Shown piece by piece: positions 5,915 through 13,814 of a DNA stretch of 53,526 nucleotides (positions are counted from its first letter, which is position 1; each line of letters begins with the position of its first letter). Source of the stretch: Clostridia bacterium (lineage in GTDB: Bacteria; Bacillota; Clostridia; Oscillospirales; JAAYXM01); the NCBI GenBank assembly GCA_017559855.1, contig JAFYQP010000047.1, forward strand, positions 1 through 53,526, read 5' to 3'. Below the pieces are notes generated by a model that saw nothing but the letters and a program-made list of their open reading frames with translations, did not search any database and was not told the DNA's origin. A program made the translations under genes and the position numbers.

Positions 5915-6580
5915 ATGAAATACTGTCCAAATTGTGGTAAGGAACTTGCGGAAGAAAATACATTCTGTCCACACTGTGGCAATAAGGCAGGTGACAGAGG
6001 CTCATCCGGAACTTTGGGGACTATTGCTTTTGTGCTGTCGATAGTCGGATTTATGACGGGTATTTTCTACATAGGAATTGCTTTGGATATTGTTGCAATT
6101 TTTCTGGCAATTCGTGCGATTAAAAAATCCGGAGGAAAACCCGCACTCCCCATTTCAGGAATTGTTATAGCGGGTGTTTCTTTGATTCTTATGGCGTATG
6201 TTTTAATTTACAGTGCAACCTTTACGCCGGGGATTGTAGATAAAAGTGATGCACCGGTGGCAACAATTGTAAATAATTATGGCACAACAGAGCAGTTAAC
6301 AGGGCAGGAACTTAAAGAATTGTACGACGGTAATGCGGTGGCATTCAATAAGGACTACACGGGTGCACAGATTTCGGTCGTCGCGAAAATTGACAGTATT
6401 AAAGGGGATGGCACCATTATTCTTGAGAGTGCCTATTGTGACTTTGAGGTTTTACCGGGAAACAACTTTCATTTAGCGTCATATCTTATGCCGGAAGAAA
6501 AAATAAAAGTTGAGGGCACGATTGCCTCTATGTCTAACACGTTAAAAATTGATGATGCGGTAATAACGCCTGCTGAATAA
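5915..6580 (+). CDS. Zinc-ribbon membrane protein with C-terminal OB-fold-like domain
   Basis: 221 residues. A zinc ribbon (MKYCPNCGKEL with FCPHCGNKAG) is followed by two to three membrane segments between about 28 and 110, similar to DUF4190-type proteins. The C-terminal region of about 85 residues (from ELYDGNAVAFNKDY to the end) looks like the tRNA_anti-like OB fold, and should lie outside the cell if the membrane segments end at TFTPGIVDKS. The frame is open from 5870, but aaggagg at 5900-5906 fits the ATG at 5915 and the earlier ATG would lie in the promoter. It is the only target gene of XRE module 2. Function unknown. Confidence 0.85.
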   Translation: MKYCPNCGKELAEENTFCPHCGNKAGDRGSSGTLGTIAFVLSIVGFMTGIFYIGIALDIVAIFLAIRAIKKSGGKPALPISGIVIAGVSLILMAYVLIYSATFTPGIVDKSDAPVATIVNNYGTTEQLTGQELKELYDGNAVAFNKDYTGAQISVVAKIDSIKGDGTIILESAYCDFEVLPGNNFHLASYLMPEEKIKVEGTIASMSNTLKIDDAVITPAE

Positions 6581-6630
6581 TAAAAAAATAACCCCTTGTG
6601 GCTATGCCACAAGGGGTTATTTTTTTATTA
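6578..6630. terminator. Bidirectional palindromic terminator, right copy
   Basis: A 25-bp perfect stem (6578-6602 with 6606-6630) with loop tat. It separates the convergent zinc-ribbon and NhaC genes. Its 39-bp core is the inverted copy of the palindrome at 5511-5549, identified by the asymmetric three-base loop. Confidence 0.92.
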
Positions 6631-6636
6631 AATTGA

Positions 6637-8259
6637 TTACTCGACGGTTTTATTCTTTGTAAGCATTTTAATTACAAAGAGCGTACCAACGGTGAGTACG
6701 ATACCGATAGGGAGTAAAACGTATGCACTCTGTACGAATGCCGCAATGAGGTAAACCACGAAGGAGATTGCCGCAACCGTGATTGCATAAGGCAACTGTG
6801 TTGAAACGTGATTCATATGGTTTGAACGGCTTCCTGCAGAGGACATAATGGTTGTATCGGAGATAGGTGAGCAGTGGTCACCGCAAACCGCACCTGCAAG
6901 ACAAGCGGACATACCGATAATGAGAAGCTCGCTTGTGGGCTCAAAGATTGCGGCAACGATGGGGATTAAGATACCGAATGTGCCCCAGGATGTACCGGTT
7001 GAGAATGCGAGGACACAAGCAACAAGGAAGATGATTGCCGGTAAGAAGTTTGCAAGACCTGCAGCGGCAGAATCCATAAGAGCCTTAACGTAAACGTCTG
7101 CACCTAAAAGACCGGTCATATTCTTAAGAGTTGTTGCGAAGGTAAGGATAAGGATTGCAGGTACCATTGCCTTAAAGCCTTTGGGAATGGACTCCATTGC
7201 ATCCTTAAAGGAAATGACACGTCTTGCGATGAGGTAGATGATTGTGACGATAAGAGCAACAAGTGCACCCCAGGGGAGACCGACGGTTGCATCGGTGTTA
7301 CCGAATGCGGTTATGAAGTCGTCACCTGCAAAGTATCCACCAACGTAAATGAGAGCCAAGATGGAAATTACAACAAGAACGATTACCGGAAGGATAAGGT
7401 CAATAACCTTGCCCTTGGGGTTAGCATCTTCAACCTCTGCGGTTTCAACGTTGTCCTTACCGCTTGTGAAGAGGTCACCCTTGTTCATTGCGTTAAACTC
7501 ATGGAGTTTCATAGGACCGTAATCAAGTTTCATTACGATAATGGCAACGACGAACACCAACATTAAAAGTGAATAGAAGTTATAGGGGATAGCACGGATG
7601 AAAAGTTCAATACCGCTAAAGCCCGTACCTTCTGTAAATTCAGAAACGGCAGCCGCCCAGGATGAAACCGGAGCGATCATACAAATCGGTGCTGCGGTTG
7701 CGTCAATAATGAAAGCAAGTTTTGCACGGGAGATTTTGTGACTGTCGGTAACCGGGAGCATAACGCTACCAACGGTGAGACAGTTGAAATAGTCATCAAT
7801 GAAGATGAGGATACCTAAAATAAAGGTGGCAAACATAGCACCCACACGGGTTTTAATGTGTGTTTCTGCCCAACGGCCGAATGCAGCGGAGCCGCCTGCC
7901 TTGTTAATGAGAGCAACAAGTGCACCGAGGATAACAAGGAAGATGAAGATACCTGCAGTGTCGGACACGGCGGTAATAAAACCTGCGTTTATAATATTAT
8001 CAAGTGCGGCAACCGGATGCCAATTGACAGAAAGTAAGCCGCCGAGGATAATACCGATAAACAGTGAGGAATAAACCTCTTTGGTAATGAGAGCAAGTAC
8101 AATCGCAACAAGCGGGGGAACAAGTGCCCAGAATGTTGAGAAGTAGTTGCTTGTCGCCACTTCTCCGTCACCGGTGGCAAGAGCAACGGTTGTTGTTGCC
8201 ATAACCAAAACCACGGTGAGAAGAAGGGTGAAAAGTGTTTTCTTGTTTAAAATTTTCAT
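6637..8259 (-). CDS. NhaC-family Na+/H+ antiporter (large form)
   Basis: 540 residues with about twelve to thirteen membrane segments. It starts with a signal-like hydrophobic stretch (residues 8-29, ending VALATGDGE). The motif CGDHCSPISDTTIMSS and the GTSWGTFGILIPI stretch are typical of the Na_H_antiporter/NhaC family (COG1757). Members exchange protons for sodium, or organic acids or amino acids in some cases, so the substrate remains open. aggagggg lies six bases before the ATG. It probably has its own promoter (8290-8319) downstream of the DMT gene. It is a distant paralogue of the antiporter at 11062-12372. Confidence 0.9.
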   Translation of the reverse strand: MKILNKKTLFTLLLTVVLVMATTTVALATGDGEVATSNYFSTFWALVPPLVAIVLALITKEVYSSLFIGIILGGLLSVNWHPVAALDNIINAGFITAVSDTAGIFIFLVILGALVALINKAGGSAAFGRWAETHIKTRVGAMFATFILGILIFIDDYFNCLTVGSVMLPVTDSHKISRAKLAFIIDATAAPICMIAPVSSWAAAVSEFTEGTGFSGIELFIRAIPYNFYSLLMLVFVVAIIVMKLDYGPMKLHEFNAMNKGDLFTSGKDNVETAEVEDANPKGKVIDLILPVIVLVVISILALIYVGGYFAGDDFITAFGNTDATVGLPWGALVALIVTIIYLIARRVISFKDAMESIPKGFKAMVPAILILTFATTLKNMTGLLGADVYVKALMDSAAAGLANFLPAIIFLVACVLAFSTGTSWGTFGILIPIVAAIFEPTSELLIIGMSACLAGAVCGDHCSPISDTTIMSSAGSRSNHMNHVSTQLPYAITVAAISFVVYLIAAFVQSAYVLLPIGIVLTVGTLFVIKMLTKNKTVE

Positions 8260-8289
8260 TTTAAACCCCTCCTAAACTTTAATGTAAAA

Positions 8290-8319
8290 ATAATAACATA
8301 AAATGGGTAAACTTGTCAA
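8290..8319 (-). promoter_or_regulatory. Promoter of the large NhaC gene
   Basis: On the minus strand: TTGACA (8319-8314), an 18-bp spacer and TATTAT (8295-8290). It lies in the 61-bp gap after the DMT gene. Confidence 0.65.
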
Positions 8320-8320
8320 T

Positions 8321-9232
8321 TTAACCCTTTTTCTTCTCAGGAAGTTGAACAAGAATAATAGCCGCAAACATAAGGACACAACCGAGGATTTCACGTATAT
8401 TAAGTGCACCGCCCGTAAGATTAAATCCGAGGGCAACTAAGACTGATGTGGAAAGTGCGGCAAAAACCGATTCTAAACTCATAAGAATTGATGCGGAGGT
8501 GGGATCGGTGTATTTTTGACCTACGATTTGCAGTGTATAAGCAACGCCGCAGGAGAAAATTCCCGAATACCCGATGGAAAGCCAACAGTCCAAAATCGGG
8601 CCGAGTTCCGTCTTTTCAAAAATAAACATCCATAAGAGACTTATAAAACCGCACACAAAGAATTGCAGACAGGCAAGTTTAACACCATCAACACGAGGGG
8701 AGAAATGGTCGATAACCATAATGTGACCTGCAAAAACCACGGCACATAAAAGGGTAAGTATGTCGCCATTGTTAATGGAAAGGGATGCGTCCATACACAT
8801 AAGATACAGTCCCGCCACCGCAATAAGCACGGAAATCCAGATAATCGGGCGTGTTTTTTTACCGGCAAAAATTCCGATTATGGGGACGATAACCATATAA
8901 AGTGCGGTGATAAATCCGGATTTGCCCGGACTTGTATAAAGCATACCTGCGGTTTGAAGAGTAGTTGCGATACATAATAGTATACCGCAAATGATGCCGC
9001 CTATTATCAACTGTTTATTTGACTTTTGAGAAACTTCACCGCTTTTCTTTTTCTTTAAATCAAGAAGGAAAATGACGGGCAGCAGAACCAACGCACCAAG
9101 CATACTTCGTATGCCGTTGAAGGCAACGGGTGAAATTAGTTCAACACCCTTGCTTTGTGCGATAAAAGATATACCCCATATGACGGAGGTAAGAAGTAAG
9201 AGGGAATTTCCTTTTAGTTTTTGATTTTTCAT
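8321..9232 (-). CDS. EamA/DMT-family transporter
   Basis: 303 residues with ten hydrophobic segments in two five-helix halves. The start MKNQKLKGNSLLLLTSVIWG and the motif TSPGKSGFITALYMVIVPI are typical of EamA drug/metabolite transporters. It is an inner-membrane carrier of unknown substrate, usually small metabolites. aagga lies before the ATG. It is divergent from the O-acetyltransferase gene, with -35 boxes that overlap, so the two may compete for polymerase. Confidence 0.9.
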   Translation of the reverse strand: MKNQKLKGNSLLLLTSVIWGISFIAQSKGVELISPVAFNGIRSMLGALVLLPVIFLLDLKKKKSGEVSQKSNKQLIIGGIICGILLCIATTLQTAGMLYTSPGKSGFITALYMVIVPIIGIFAGKKTRPIIWISVLIAVAGLYLMCMDASLSINNGDILTLLCAVVFAGHIMVIDHFSPRVDGVKLACLQFFVCGFISLLWMFIFEKTELGPILDCWLSIGYSGIFSCGVAYTLQIVGQKYTDPTSASILMSLESVFAALSTSVLVALGFNLTGGALNIREILGCVLMFAAIILVQLPEKKKG

Positions 9233-9265
9233 ATAGTACGTTCCTTTTTTCTACATAATACGTTA

Positions 9266-9294
9266 ATTTTATATATTTTTCGTATTGCCGTCAA
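9266..9294 (-). promoter_or_regulatory. Promoter of the EamA transporter gene
   Basis: On the minus strand: TTGACG (9294-9289), a 17-bp spacer and TAAAAT (9271-9266). Confidence 0.65.
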
Positions 9295-9314
9295 GGGGTT
9301 GTTTATAGTATAAT
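9285..9314 (+). promoter_or_regulatory. Promoter of the O-acetyltransferase operon
   Basis: TTGCCG (9285-9290), an 18-bp spacer and TATAAT (9309-9314). The -35 box shares two bases with the -35 of the divergent promoter. Confidence 0.65.
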
Positions 9315-9345
9315 AAGTTAAATTGCAAACGGAGAGATAGAAAAT

Positions 9346-9969
9346 ATGACCAATGATGAAAGACGTGAAAAAGGCCTTGCGTATTTCGCCGATGAGGAGA
9401 TATACGGACAACTTGCCGAATGCAGAAAAAGACTTAAGGTTGTAAATGAACTTGACAGATGGGAATATGACAAGATAAACCTTGCGATGAAAGACGTAAT
9501 CCCAAACTCCGAAAAACTTTTCATCGTTCCACCGTTTTACTGTGAATTCGGTACCAGAATAAAACTCGGCAACAATTTTTACGCAAACTACAACTGCGTT
9601 ATCTTGGATGTTGCTCCCGTTACTATCGGTGAAAACTGTATGTTCGGGCCTAACGTTTCAATCTACACCGCAGGACATCCCGTGCACCCCAAAACAAGAA
9701 ATACGGGATATGAGTACGGAAAACCAATTACCATAGGGGATAATTGTTGGATCGGGGGAAGTGTTACCATAACACCCGGCGTGACCATAGGCGATAACGT
9801 GGTTATCGGTGCGGGAAGTGTTGTCACCCGTGATATACCGGATAATGTTGTTGCGGTTGGAAATCCGTGCAGGGTTATTCGAGAAATTACCGATAAGGAC
9901 CGACGTTATTTACATAAAGATGAACTTATTGACGATGAAATCTGGGATAAGATAAAGGACGATGTGTGA
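9346..9969 (+). CDS. Maltose/galactoside O-acetyltransferase-like hexapeptide protein
   Basis: 207 residues. An N-terminal maltose-acetyltransferase helical cap (residues 1-60) is followed by left-handed beta-helix hexapeptide repeats. The region SIYTAGHPVHPKTRN contains the catalytic His of the LacA/Maa family, and NCWIGGSVTITPGVTIGDN and NPCRVIREI close the helix. It would transfer an acetyl group from acetyl-CoA to a sugar hydroxyl in the cytoplasm. ggagag before the ATG supports the start. It heads an operon with DUF896, the FliB-like gene and an NhaC gene, all within a few bases of one another. Confidence 0.92.
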   Translation: MTNDERREKGLAYFADEEIYGQLAECRKRLKVVNELDRWEYDKINLAMKDVIPNSEKLFIVPPFYCEFGTRIKLGNNFYANYNCVILDVAPVTIGENCMFGPNVSIYTAGHPVHPKTRNTGYEYGKPITIGDNCWIGGSVTITPGVTIGDNVVIGAGSVVTRDIPDNVVAVGNPCRVIREITDKDRRYLHKDELIDDEIWDKIKDDV

Positions 9970-9970
9970 T

Positions 9971-10177
9971 ATGGAAGAATTAATTAAGCGAATAAATGAA
10001 CTTGCGAAAAAATCAAAAACCGAGGGGCTTACCGCCGAGGAAAAAGAAGAGCAGGCGGTACTCCGTGGGAAATACATTGCCGCTTTCCGTCAGGGAATGG
10101 AAAACACCTTAAGCAACGTTTACATAGTCGACGAAAAAGGCAATAAGAAAAAGGTTGAGAAAAAGAAAGGTCACTGA
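9971..10177 (+). CDS. DUF896 (YnzC-like) small protein
   Basis: 68 residues, helical and highly charged: MEELIKRINELAKKSK, then GLTAEEKEEQAVLRGKYI. This is the full pattern of DUF896, the YnzC family of Firmicutes, whose role is unclear. An ATG at 9962 is in frame, but aagga is only two bases from it and eleven from the ATG at 9971. The family also starts MEELIKR, so 9971 is used. It lies one base after the acetyltransferase stop codon. Confidence 0.92.
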   Translation: MEELIKRINELAKKSKTEGLTAEEKEEQAVLRGKYIAAFRQGMENTLSNVYIVDEKGNKKKVEKKKGH

Positions 10178-10179
10178 GG

Positions 10180-11058
10180 ATGGAAGTTTTTCCTAATTAT
10201 TATGAGGATTTTTCCTGCATTGCAGACCGTTGCAAACACAGTTGTTGCATCGGTTGGGAAATAGATATTGACGAGGACACCAAGGCGTTTTATAATTCAC
10301 TTAATACACCTATAGGTGAGAAAATACGGGCAAATATTGAGGGAGAGCCTCCACACTTCATTTTAAAAGCAGGGGACAGGTGCCCGTTTTTGAATAATGA
10401 CGGTCTTTGCGATATAATTCTCACCTGCGGAAAGGATGCCCTTTGCGATATTTGCACCCTGCATCCAAGATTTAAAAATTTTTACGCCTCATTTGAGGAG
10501 GTCGGGCTTGGTCTTTGTTGCGAAGAGGCGGTGCGGGTGATTTTAATCCGTGACGAAAGGTTTGAAATTGAAATCCCAAAATGCGATGATGAAGAGGCAG
10601 AGTTTTTCAAAATCCGTCAAAGTATATTTGATATTCTGCAAGACAGAAAAAAACCCATGCTTTGCCGTTTTGAAGATCTGGCACGGGAATTTGGTCTGAC
10701 GTTTGATTTTGTGATTGATACTTTGGTCGAAGAGTATTTAGAATTGGAGCGGCTGGACGAAAAGTGGACAGATGAACTTGAAAAATTAAAGGAAAAAACC
10801 TTTGACAAAGGAATTTTCAACAAATATCCCATATACTTTGAGCAACTTGCGGTATATTTTATATTCCGTCATTTAAGCGAGGCTTTGTACGATGGGGATA
10901 TACGAGGTAAGGTGAATTTTGCACTTATGGGTTGTTTCCTTTTAGGTGCAATGTGGAGTTTAAATGAGGATAAAGAAAAGATGTTTGATCTTGTGAGAAT
11001 GTATTCCTCCGAGGTCGAATATTCAGAAGAAAATTTAGAGAAAATGAGAGGTAATTAA
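10180..11058 (+). CDS. FliB-like (flagellin lysine-N-methylase family) cysteine-rich protein
   Basis: 292 residues. The conserved cysteine blocks of the FliB family are present: YEDFSCIADRCKHSCCIGWE at the N-terminus, CPFLNNDGLCDI, CGKDALCDICTLHPRF and GLGLCCEEA. The pattern suggests a bound iron-sulfur cluster or zinc. FliB in Salmonella is linked to methylation of flagellin lysines, but this family is common in Clostridia without flagella and its true substrate is often unknown. No flagellar gene is in the window. It is packed between DUF896 and the NhaC gene with gaps of two and three bases. Confidence 0.88.
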   Translation: MEVFPNYYEDFSCIADRCKHSCCIGWEIDIDEDTKAFYNSLNTPIGEKIRANIEGEPPHFILKAGDRCPFLNNDGLCDIILTCGKDALCDICTLHPRFKNFYASFEEVGLGLCCEEAVRVILIRDERFEIEIPKCDDEEAEFFKIRQSIFDILQDRKKPMLCRFEDLAREFGLTFDFVIDTLVEEYLELERLDEKWTDELEKLKEKTFDKGIFNKYPIYFEQLAVYFIFRHLSEALYDGDIRGKVNFALMGCFLLGAMWSLNEDKEKMFDLVRMYSSEVEYSEENLEKMRGN

Positions 11059-11061
11059 GTT

Positions 11062-12372
11062 ATGCAAAAAGGAAATGTAAAGGCACTCCTGCCCATTGGA
11101 GTATTCCTTGTTCTGTATTTAGGACTTGGTCTTATATTTGAGTATGCTATTAAAATCCCCATGGGATTTTACAACATACCCATTGTTGTTGCTTTTATGG
11201 TTGCACTGCTTGTGGCGTGTCTACAAAACAAAAAAGTTAGTTTTAATGACAAACTTGCAATAATGGGAACGGGAATTGGGGATAAGAATATTGTTACAAT
11301 GATTCTCATATTTCTCACTGCAGGTGTTTTTGTAGGTGTTGTTGGCAGAGAAAGTGCAGAAAGTGTAGCATACTTTATGCTCTCGGTAATTCCGCCAAGA
11401 TTTGCCGTGCTCGTTCTGTTTGTTGTTGCATGTTTTGTGTCTCTTGCTATGGGTACATCTGTTGGCACAATTACATTGCTTACACCTATTGCGTTCAACG
11501 TAGCAACGATTTCAGGTTTTGATATGGCACTTTGTGTTGCGACCGTTGTTGGCGGTGCAATGTTTGGTGATAACTTATCCTTCATTTCCGATACAACCAT
11601 TGCGGCGTGTAACGGACAGGGTTGTGATATGAAAGATAAGTTCAGGGCAAACTTTGCAATAGCACTTCCGGCGGCAATTCTTACTATTGTAGTAATTCTT
11701 GTACTTTCGTTAAACAGCGAACTCAGCGGCGAGGTTATTAAGGATTATAATCTTATACAGATAATCCCCTATATTCTCGTTCTCATTGGCGGAATTTTAG
11801 GTATAAACGTTTTTGTCGTTTTACTTATCGGTATAGTTTCCGGCTCGATTATTATGCTTGTAACCGGGGCAACCGTTGCCACCGACCTTCTCGCAAATAT
11901 GGGTGCGGGTGCAGCGGGAATGTTCGAGACGATTATGGTTACCATCCTTGTTTCTGCAATTTGTGCCCTCATTCGTGAACATGGCGGCTTTGATGCCCTT
12001 CTTTACGGAATCAAGAAGATATTTAAAGGCAAAAAAGGCGGACAGGTGGGTATGGGTGTCCTTGTCGGCGTAATGGACATTGCAACTGCAAATAATACGG
12101 TTGCAATCGTTATGGCAAACCCCATTGCTAAAGAGATTGCAAAGGACTACGATATTTCGGCAAAGAAAACCGCGTCAATACTTGACACTTTCTCCTGCTT
12201 CTTCCAGGCGATTATTCCGTACGGTGCACAGATTCTTGTCGCAATTTCTGCAGTAGCGGTGCAGGGTGGTGCGATTTCCGCATTCCAGATTATCCCGAAA
12301 CTTTTCTATCCGTATTTACTTTTAATCAGTTCACTTGTGTTCATTTTCTTTGTTCCGTCAAAGGACAAATAA
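11062..12372 (+). CDS. NhaC-family Na+/H+ antiporter (short form)
   Basis: 436 residues with about eleven to twelve membrane segments. The motif GDNLSFISDTTIAACNGQG and the stretch LAMGTSVGTITLLTPIAF identify the NhaC family. It lacks the signal-like N-terminus of the 540-residue paralogue at 6637-8259 and is about 100 residues shorter, so the two probably have different substrates or roles. gagagg precedes the ATG. It is the last gene of the operon that starts at 9346; no clear terminator follows. Confidence 0.9.
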   Translation: MQKGNVKALLPIGVFLVLYLGLGLIFEYAIKIPMGFYNIPIVVAFMVALLVACLQNKKVSFNDKLAIMGTGIGDKNIVTMILIFLTAGVFVGVVGRESAESVAYFMLSVIPPRFAVLVLFVVACFVSLAMGTSVGTITLLTPIAFNVATISGFDMALCVATVVGGAMFGDNLSFISDTTIAACNGQGCDMKDKFRANFAIALPAAILTIVVILVLSLNSELSGEVIKDYNLIQIIPYILVLIGGILGINVFVVLLIGIVSGSIIMLVTGATVATDLLANMGAGAAGMFETIMVTILVSAICALIREHGGFDALLYGIKKIFKGKKGGQVGMGVLVGVMDIATANNTVAIVMANPIAKEIAKDYDISAKKTASILDTFSCFFQAIIPYGAQILVAISAVAVQGGAISAFQIIPKLFYPYLLLISSLVFIFFVPSKDK

Positions 12373-12375
12373 ATG

Positions 12376-12404
12376 TTGCTAAATGCGTATAAAAGTGATA
12401 CAAT
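12376..12404 (+). promoter_or_regulatory. Promoter of trkA-trkH
   Basis: TTGCTA (12376-12381), a 17-bp spacer and TACAAT (12399-12404). Confidence 0.68.
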
Positions 12405-12440
12405 GAGTATCACCAAAAACACTTAAAAGGGGAGTCGCAA

Positions 12441-13814
12441 TTGAATATTATAGTTGTCGGCTGCGGTAAGGTAGGCACAAAACTTGTTACAGAACTTGTT
12501 GCTGAAAAACACAGTATATTTGTTATCGATACTGATTTGGAAAAACTTGAGGAATTAGGTAATACATTAGACGTTATGTGTGTCCACGGACATGGTGAGT
12601 CTGTTTCGGTGCTTAAAAATGCCGACGTGGACAGTTGTGACCTGCTTATTGCGGTTACACGTTCTGATGAAATCAACCTTTTAACTTGCCTCATTGCAAA
12701 GAAACTAGGTGCTAAGAACACAATTGCTCGCGTGCGAAACCCGGTGTATGCAGAAGCAATCGACCTTATCAAGGACGATATGGGGCTTAGTCTGCATATC
12801 AACCCTGAACGTGCGGCGGCACGAGAGATAGCACGTCTTATCCGATTCCCAAGTGCAATACGTGTTGAAACCTTTGCTAAGGGTAGAGTTGAAATTATGA
12901 AATATGAAATTCCCGAGGGCTCGGCCCTTGTGGAACTGCGAATCAATCAACTCCGTCCGAAATTAAAGACAACCGTATTCGTTTGTGCGGTTGAGCGTGG
13001 TGGCGAGGTTTTCGTTCCTACCGGCGATTTTATTTTACGTGCAGGGGATGTAATCTCCTTTGTAGCACCCATTAAAGTTGCAAATGAATTTTTTGAAACG
13101 GTTGGTGCGATTTCCCACAAAATAACAAACGTAGTAATCCTCGGCGGCGGTCGTCTGACCTATTATCTGACACAGATACTAATTGAGTCCGGACACAAAG
13201 TAAAGATTATAGAAATTTCTAAAGAACGTTGCGAAGAACTCAGCGAAATTTTCCCTGAGGCTATGATAATTCACGGTGACGGTACCGACAATAATCTCCT
13301 CCATGAGGAGCATTTTGAAAATGCAGATGCGGTACTTAGCCTTACAGGTGTTGACGAGCAGAATGTTCTTATGTCCATCTACGCTCATCAGCAGGTGCCC
13401 AGTGCAAAAATTATCACGAAAATTAAGCATTTCGACTTTGACGACGTGCTCAGCGGCATGGATATCGGAAGCATCGTTTATCCGAAGAATATTACCGCAG
13501 ATCTTATTTTGCGTTATGTCCGTGTAATGCAGAACTCATGGGAAGCAAGTATGGAATCCTTACACAGAATTGTGGACGACAGGGTAGAGGCTCTGGAATT
13601 CAGAGTCCGTCAGGAGTCTGAGGTTGTCGGTATTCCTTTTGCAGAACTCAATATAAGACGTGGTACACTTGTTGCTTGTATTACAAGAAACGGTCAAACC
13701 TTTACTCCTGTAGGTAAAGACTCCATTCAAATCGGCGATACTTTGATTGTTGTTACCACTCATAAGGGAATAAGCAGAATCGAGCAGATACTCGATGACG
13801 AGGCGGAGATTTAA
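12441..13814 (+). CDS. trkA: Trk potassium uptake regulatory subunit TrkA
   Basis: 457 residues with the full TrkA layout of two tandem halves. Each half has a Rossmann NAD-binding RCK_N domain (MNIIVVGCGKVGTKLV at the start, NVVILGGGRLTYYLT in the middle) and a small RCK_C domain. The protein gates the TrkH channel from the cytoplasm in response to nucleotides. The start codon is TTG at 12441, ideally spaced after aaaggggag, and no ATG fits. It is followed directly by trkH with no gap. Confidence 0.95.
   Translation: MNIIVVGCGKVGTKLVTELVAEKHSIFVIDTDLEKLEELGNTLDVMCVHGHGESVSVLKNADVDSCDLLIAVTRSDEINLLTCLIAKKLGAKNTIARVRNPVYAEAIDLIKDDMGLSLHINPERAAAREIARLIRFPSAIRVETFAKGRVEIMKYEIPEGSALVELRINQLRPKLKTTVFVCAVERGGEVFVPTGDFILRAGDVISFVAPIKVANEFFETVGAISHKITNVVILGGGRLTYYLTQILIESGHKVKIIEISKERCEELSEIFPEAMIIHGDGTDNNLLHEEHFENADAVLSLTGVDEQNVLMSIYAHQQVPSAKIITKIKHFDFDDVLSGMDIGSIVYPKNITADLILRYVRVMQNSWEASMESLHRIVDDRVEALEFRVRQESEVVGIPFAELNIRRGTLVACITRNGQTFTPVGKDSIQIGDTLIVVTTHKGISRIEQILDDEAEI

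Noticed and set aside
5511-6630. Module 2 as an insertion sequence or MITE with terminal inverted repeats
   Set aside because: The outer repeats are functional terminator hairpins at gene ends, no target-site duplication or transposase is visible, and the genes inside look like ordinary chromosomal genes. The inverted arrangement is kept as a finding without calling it a transposon.
12410-12946. A 178-codon minus-strand open frame opposite trkA
   Set aside because: It is a Ser-rich shadow of trkA without start signals; trkA motifs are unambiguous on the plus strand.
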